64,000 nt of DNA from Typhlomys cinereus (taxonomy: Eukaryota > Chordata > Mammalia > Rodentia > Platacanthomyidae): positions 930,001 to 994,000 of the forward strand of contig JALPQD010000215.1 in the NCBI GenBank assembly GCA_023101885.1, written 5' to 3'. The translations under genes and the position numbers were made by a program. The stretch's first letter is position 1; each line of letters starts with the position of its first letter. Below the pieces are notes generated by a model. It did no database searches. It was not told the origin of the DNA and saw nothing but the letters and a program-made list of their open reading frames with translations. Shown piece by piece: positions 45,899 to 64,000 of the stretch.

Positions 45899-45965
45899 AT
45901 TAGTTTTTTTTTTTTTTGGATAGGGTTCCACTATGCATCCCAGCCTGGCCTGGAACTCTCAATTT
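45899..45965 (-). mobile_element. B1 SINE fragment, minus strand
   Basis: The plus strand shows a T run, then GATAGGGTTCCACTATGCAT and CAGCCTGGCCTGGAACTC, the reverse complement of the B1 3' half. Confidence 0.6.
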
Positions 45966-46117
45966 GACATGTTCACAGACTTTTGAACAATCTCAGGATG
46001 GAGCAGCCAAGGCGGAGCGGCCGACGCATGTGAAGCGGAAGCAGGGAGGGCCTCTAATTCCAAGGGTGTGAATAGAATGCATTCCACCTGGGGATCCTGA
46101 AAACCTGCTCTAGAACA

Positions 46118-46370
46118 GCAATTTGTTTGTGTGTGTGAGTGTGAGAGAGAGAAGGGGGGTCACTGTGTGGCCCTGGGGAGGACCGAGGTAGTTTTGGGAA
46201 CCATCCTGGATTGCTGCTACCTCCTTCTTGCTTCACGCTGGGATTTCCCAGGAAAGTGCAGGCGGCCACTATTTCCACCTGGTGTTTTTTTATGTGAGAT
46301 CCAAGATCTAAACTTAGGACCTTCTGCTCAATAGACAGAGTCTTAACCCCAGAGCCATCTCTCCAGCCCG
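46118..46370 (-). mobile_element. tRNA-derived SINE (older subfamily), minus strand
   Basis: The plus strand shows the GTGTGTGTGAG tail, AACCATCCTGGATTGCTGCT in the body and CCAGAGCCATCTCTCCAGCC as the head complement. Confidence 0.7.
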
Positions 46371-46379
46371 GGAAGGTGA

Positions 46380-48130
46380 TCTCAATGCTAGAGAAGCAAC
46401 ACTGAAACTTGTGGGACGCACTGGGTGAGCACCAGCGCCACCTGGTGGAGGCTGGAGGCGTCAGCAGCTAAAGTGGACGGCCGCAGATCCAACTCTCTCC
46501 ATATACTGGACAGGACACTTGGTTCCGACAACTTGGACACAGCACTGGGAGCCCCAGAGTAGGACCCACATCTCTGCTGATTGATACACTTGACTTCTAA
46601 TCCTGAATAAAGGACAAAGACTTTCCAACGAAGCATGTGACTAGGGGCTTTTTAGATCATGAGTGGGGCAGCAGACACACTTCCCAGGAGTGTAAAGAAG
46701 TGAAGGAATTGCTTCCGTGATGCCAGCCCTGGGCAAGTGCCTGCAGTGGAGGGGGCAGACCATTCCAAGTCACCCACAGCCCTGCCGCCAGCCTCGTCAG
46801 AGGCCAGGCCACTTGTCTCTGTTCAGATGGGACACCGGGCCCTCAGACTCATGAAGGGTTGGCATGAGCTAGACAACAGAAGCCGACCAGTGATAACAGT
46901 CTCCTTGGTGGTGGGGCCCACGCCTCAGCCTGCCGCACGCAGAGGCCAAAGCAGACGTGTTGCAGAGTAAGCTGGCAGCTTGGGGATTCCAGTGAAAACA
47001 GGCTGGAAGCCTCCACGCGGGGTGCTGCAGAAGTCACCAGTGGGCTTTAGCCAGAGAGGACGCCACTCCAAGCTCAGTGGATTTTCACATAGGAATAGGG
47101 GAGGAGAGCAGGTGGACAGGAGGGTTTGCGAGAAGCCACCCTGCTGGGCAGCCCTGCAGCTCGGGCCAAGACACCACCAGACCAAGTAGTTGGCAGGTGC
47201 CACTACCCTGTCCCAGCAGGGCCTTGAAATCCATCATCAGTGTGGAGGCTGCGACAGGACGCTACTGAGCACCAATGGATTGTTTTGAGGCCTTAAATCC
47301 AATGCCAAGTGTCCTTTAAAGGGACACAGGGAGGGATGTGGAGGAGAAACCCGTGTGAAGACTGGGGTGGCCTTGCCTCCACCCAAGGAATGCAGGGAGC
47401 CACCAGAAACTAAGACAGGATTCTCCTCCGGGACCGACTCCTCACCTTGACTTTGGACTTCAGAGTTAATTTGTTTTAAGCCATGCAGTTTGCGGTAACA
47501 GCACCGCAGCCCTGGAAATAACAGATACAGGCACAAGAATTCACCTGGAAGCCACACCTTGAATTGACTCAGGACGGGGGACATGAAACCATCTGGGTTA
47601 CAGCAGGGATTGACACCCCGGCCTCCCAGACTGCCAGCCAGTAGCTTCTGGACCAGGCTCTCCAGACAGGTCGCACGCCGAGATCTCCTGGACATCCGGC
47701 ACATCCTGGTACCCCCTGGATCCCTGAGTCTGCAGGATATGGGAACACACATCTAACCCTGCTCAAGTGATGCTGTGGCTGCTGGCCGTTCCACAGCATC
47801 TTTGGCTATGCCGGGCCAACTCTTACTCCAAAAGCTTCTTTTGTGGAAGACGAAATATGATATTAAAAGAGTCAAAGACTTGGGATGTGGACTTAGTGGT
47901 AGAAAGCTTGCTGAGCCAGCACAAGGCTCTAGGTTCAAGCCCTAATGTCATAATCCATAAAATAGGTCAAAGCCAAAGTAGCAAAACGTAAGGAAGCATA
48001 AAGTGAAATGCACACGTAACCCAACCAATTCAGGAGCTGCCCAGTGTGGACTTGGTTTCTTCTTTCTTTCCACTGTAAATCTGGTGACATCTGCTTCCCG
48101 TCTCCTGGTTTCTGTAATATTCTGCTTGTC
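46380..48130. other. Intergenic with an LTR/MaLR-like remnant and an ID element
   Basis: TTAAGCCATGCAGTTTGCGG followed by CAGCCCTGGAAATAACAGAT (about 47479-47526) resembles the end of an old MLT1-type LTR. No gene is recognised. Confidence 0.35.
47877..47990 (+). mobile_element. ID-like SINE, plus strand
   Basis: GGACTTAGTGGTAGAAAGCT (A-box region), then AAGGCTCTAGGTTCAAGCCC (B-box region) and an A-rich end follow the ID consensus order. Confidence 0.65.
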
Positions 48131-48137
48131 TGTATGA

Positions 48138-48392
48138 CACAGTGAGTGTGCACGTGTGTCTCAGAGGGCACTGTGTGTTCCTGTGGAGGATCAAGGGTGA
48201 CTTTGGGAATCATCCTGGATTGCTTCTACCTCCTTTTTGCTTTGCTCTGGGATTTCCCAGCTCTGTCCACCAGGGCCTTTAAGTGTAGGCCACTGCTGTT
48301 TCCACCTGATGTGTTTACGTGGGACCTGGTATCCAACTCAGAACCTTCTGTTCATGAGGCAGCCTTCACCCCTGGGCCATCTCCCAGCCTCC
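48138..48392 (-). mobile_element. tRNA-derived SINE (older subfamily), minus strand
   Basis: The plus strand has GGGAATCATCCTGGATTGCT in the body and CCTGGGCCATCTCCCAGCC as head complement. It lies about 400 bp downstream of the MYH9 poly(A) region. Confidence 0.7.
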
Positions 48393-48745
48393 TCTCTTTA
48401 CTGGCTCCATCCTGATGATCAATGTAGCGAGTGTCCTGAGGGCCTCCTCCTCCTCACGGCCTCTCCAAGTCAGCCCAAGCAAGCCTCGTCTTCTGCCTCC
48501 CAGGCAGGAGGAAGAGGACCCCACATGGGAATGGGGGAGACATGTGCCTAACTGACCCGTGTCCATGGTTACACAGCCTGCACGCTCTGAGAATGGGGGC
48601 TCTGGATGCTGAGGCTGCAAGCCCAAGGGGGATGAGATTCCCAGAGCCCTGGCAGTCCCCGATGCAACACTGGGTGCAGCCCACCAGACCAGCCCCGGCT
48701 GTGGACGGACACGCAGAGACGGCGGGCGGGCGGCACGCGATGCTC

Positions 48746-48751
48746 TTTATT
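48746..48751 (-). terminator. MYH9: Second AATAAA, 76 bp downstream
   Basis: CACAATAAAGAGC on the minus strand gives a possible distal alternative cleavage site. Which one is used cannot be decided here. Confidence 0.5.
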
Positions 48752-48799
48752 GTGGCGCGCAGTGGAAACATCTGTAAACCAGCTCACAGGAGTGGACAG

Positions 48800-49945
48800 C
48801 TGCGACACAGGCTAAGGCACTTTTATTATATAAAAAGGGGGTGGGGCACCCCGTTCACTCCTTGGTGACAGCTGGGACCTGAATTCAGAGCTTTTAGCCA
48901 AACATAGCTTTCATAGAACTTCATGATTTGTTGGGTTTGTTTCCTTTAAAAACGCCTTCTTGCCATGAGTAAGTCTAAAATACAGCGTTTACAAACAGTG
49001 AGTACAAGAAATTCAGTGGCCAGTGTAGACCAGCGCAAGACAGTCTGCTCGCTTCTAAACATGGTTCAAAGGAAGGGCAGTGACAAGACCCAGAATTGTG
49101 TCATTAACTACATGATGGGGGGCGGGGGGCAACACACGCTATCTTCTTTCAAAAATATCAGGGAGGCAGCAGATCCGTCAACAGTACAGCTCAGCCGCCC
49201 TGGGCCCCAGCTCTGTAGGTGCAAGACAGCACCCAGGACCCAGCCCGCCGACGCTCCGGCCGCAGGACTTTTGGGCTGGCAAGTCCTTAACCATTAAATA
49301 TATTTGGTCCCCAAGTGTTGGGAGAAGCCACCGGAAGGCCGCTAGCCTTTCCAGCATGGCCCCAATGCCCTGTGGGCTTGCCACCCGCCTCTCGCGTGCA
49401 GGGCAGGCTGCCCCAGCAAGGGGGTGACCAGGCAGTGGACAGAAGCAGCAGCACTGCCCAGAGGGAATGGGAGGAACTCCCCGCTTGCCCTGGCATTCTG
49501 TGCCCTGCACAGAGGTGGAGCCCTAGGACTGCGGGGGAGGGAGAGGGGGGCAGAGGGGTGAGGTCACCATGTGTGATTGCCAACAGCAGAGGAGGGAGGG
49601 CTGGAGGCAGAGGTGGTGGAAGTCGGGGGTGCTAAGCTATCAAAACCTTTATCTGAAGAAAAAAATAGATTCATAGAAAACTCTTGTGCCGACTCCCACG
49701 GACGTCCCCTCGCCCACCACCTGTGCTTTCAGACAAGAGGGGCAAGACCTTGCTGGCCGCTCTCCCAGGGCCTGGGCCGGCCCGAGCTCTTTGGTATCGG
49801 ATTCTTGGAGGAAGCGGAAGACTGGAAGGCTGCAGCAGAGGAAGCCTGGTGGGAGGGTGGGGGGTCACGGTGGGAGCAGTCCCGAGGCAGGGGTGCAGGG
49901 AAGAGACTGGAGCTGTCTGTCCGTCATCCTGGGCAGCAGGACGGC
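48800..49945 (-). other. MYH9: MYH9 3' UTR
   Basis: About 1.1 kb between the stop and the poly(A) region, free of recognisable SINEs, consistent with a constrained UTR of expected length. The exact cleavage site is not determined. Confidence 0.75.
48822..48827 (-). terminator. MYH9: MYH9 polyadenylation signal AATAAA (proximal)
   Basis: TTTATT on the plus strand within TATATAATAAAAG read on the minus strand; cleavage would fall near 48795-48812. Confidence 0.65.

Positions 49946-64000
<14,055 letters not shown>

Overview
This is a mammalian, almost certainly rodent, nuclear window. It contains B1/7SL-type, ID-like and B2-like tRNA-derived SINEs, L1 and LTR fragments, rodent URR1-like repeats, many CA/GT and CTTT tracts, and genes split into short exons with GT-AG introns. 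The gene content (an apolipoprotein L cluster followed by the 3' half of MYH9) matches the APOL-MYH9 neighbourhood of human chromosome 22 and its rodent counterpart. The species cannot be fixed from the sequence; the abundant tRNA-derived SINE suggests a rodent outside the best-known mouse and rat subfamilies.

Left part (about 2.3-7.4 kb, minus strand): one apparently intact APOL gene. Its three coding exons (7118-7148, 5795-5921, 3143-4019) join in phase to an uninterrupted 344-residue protein without a signal peptide, so it resembles the intracellular APOL2/APOL3 type rather than secreted APOL1. A solo-LTR-like element with a consensus CRE lies in its last intron.

Middle part (about 8-48 kb): repeat-rich DNA with two dead APOL copies. 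One is on the plus strand (22.15-23.91 kb) and one on the minus strand (about 33.9-36.96 kb). A roughly 0.5-kb block beside the intact gene's 5' end (7.95-8.45 kb) recurs at 43.6-44.1 kb with an unusually similar core. The rest is nested repeats: a minisatellite split by an LTR-like element that itself received a SINE (19.0-21.2 kb), a 5'-truncated L1 with exact target duplications (18.36-18.76 kb), a 36-bp GAT-rich minisatellite (25.0-25.26 kb) and a 1.4-kb array of a 16-bp unit (41.9-43.3 kb). A TATA box followed by a short signal-peptide-like ORF at 27.3-27.5 kb is an unplaced candidate exon.

Right part (48.8-64.0 kb, minus strand): the last 20 coding exons of MYH9, the non-muscle myosin IIA heavy chain. 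They encode 1,050 residues, corresponding to human 911-1960, and run off the window end. Every exon boundary and phase is consistent, and the 3' UTR ends at one of two AATAAA signals near 48.75-48.83 kb. APOL proteins act on intracellular membranes and cell death; MYH9 is a cytoskeletal motor. The two are neighbours by synteny, and nothing here shows joint regulation.
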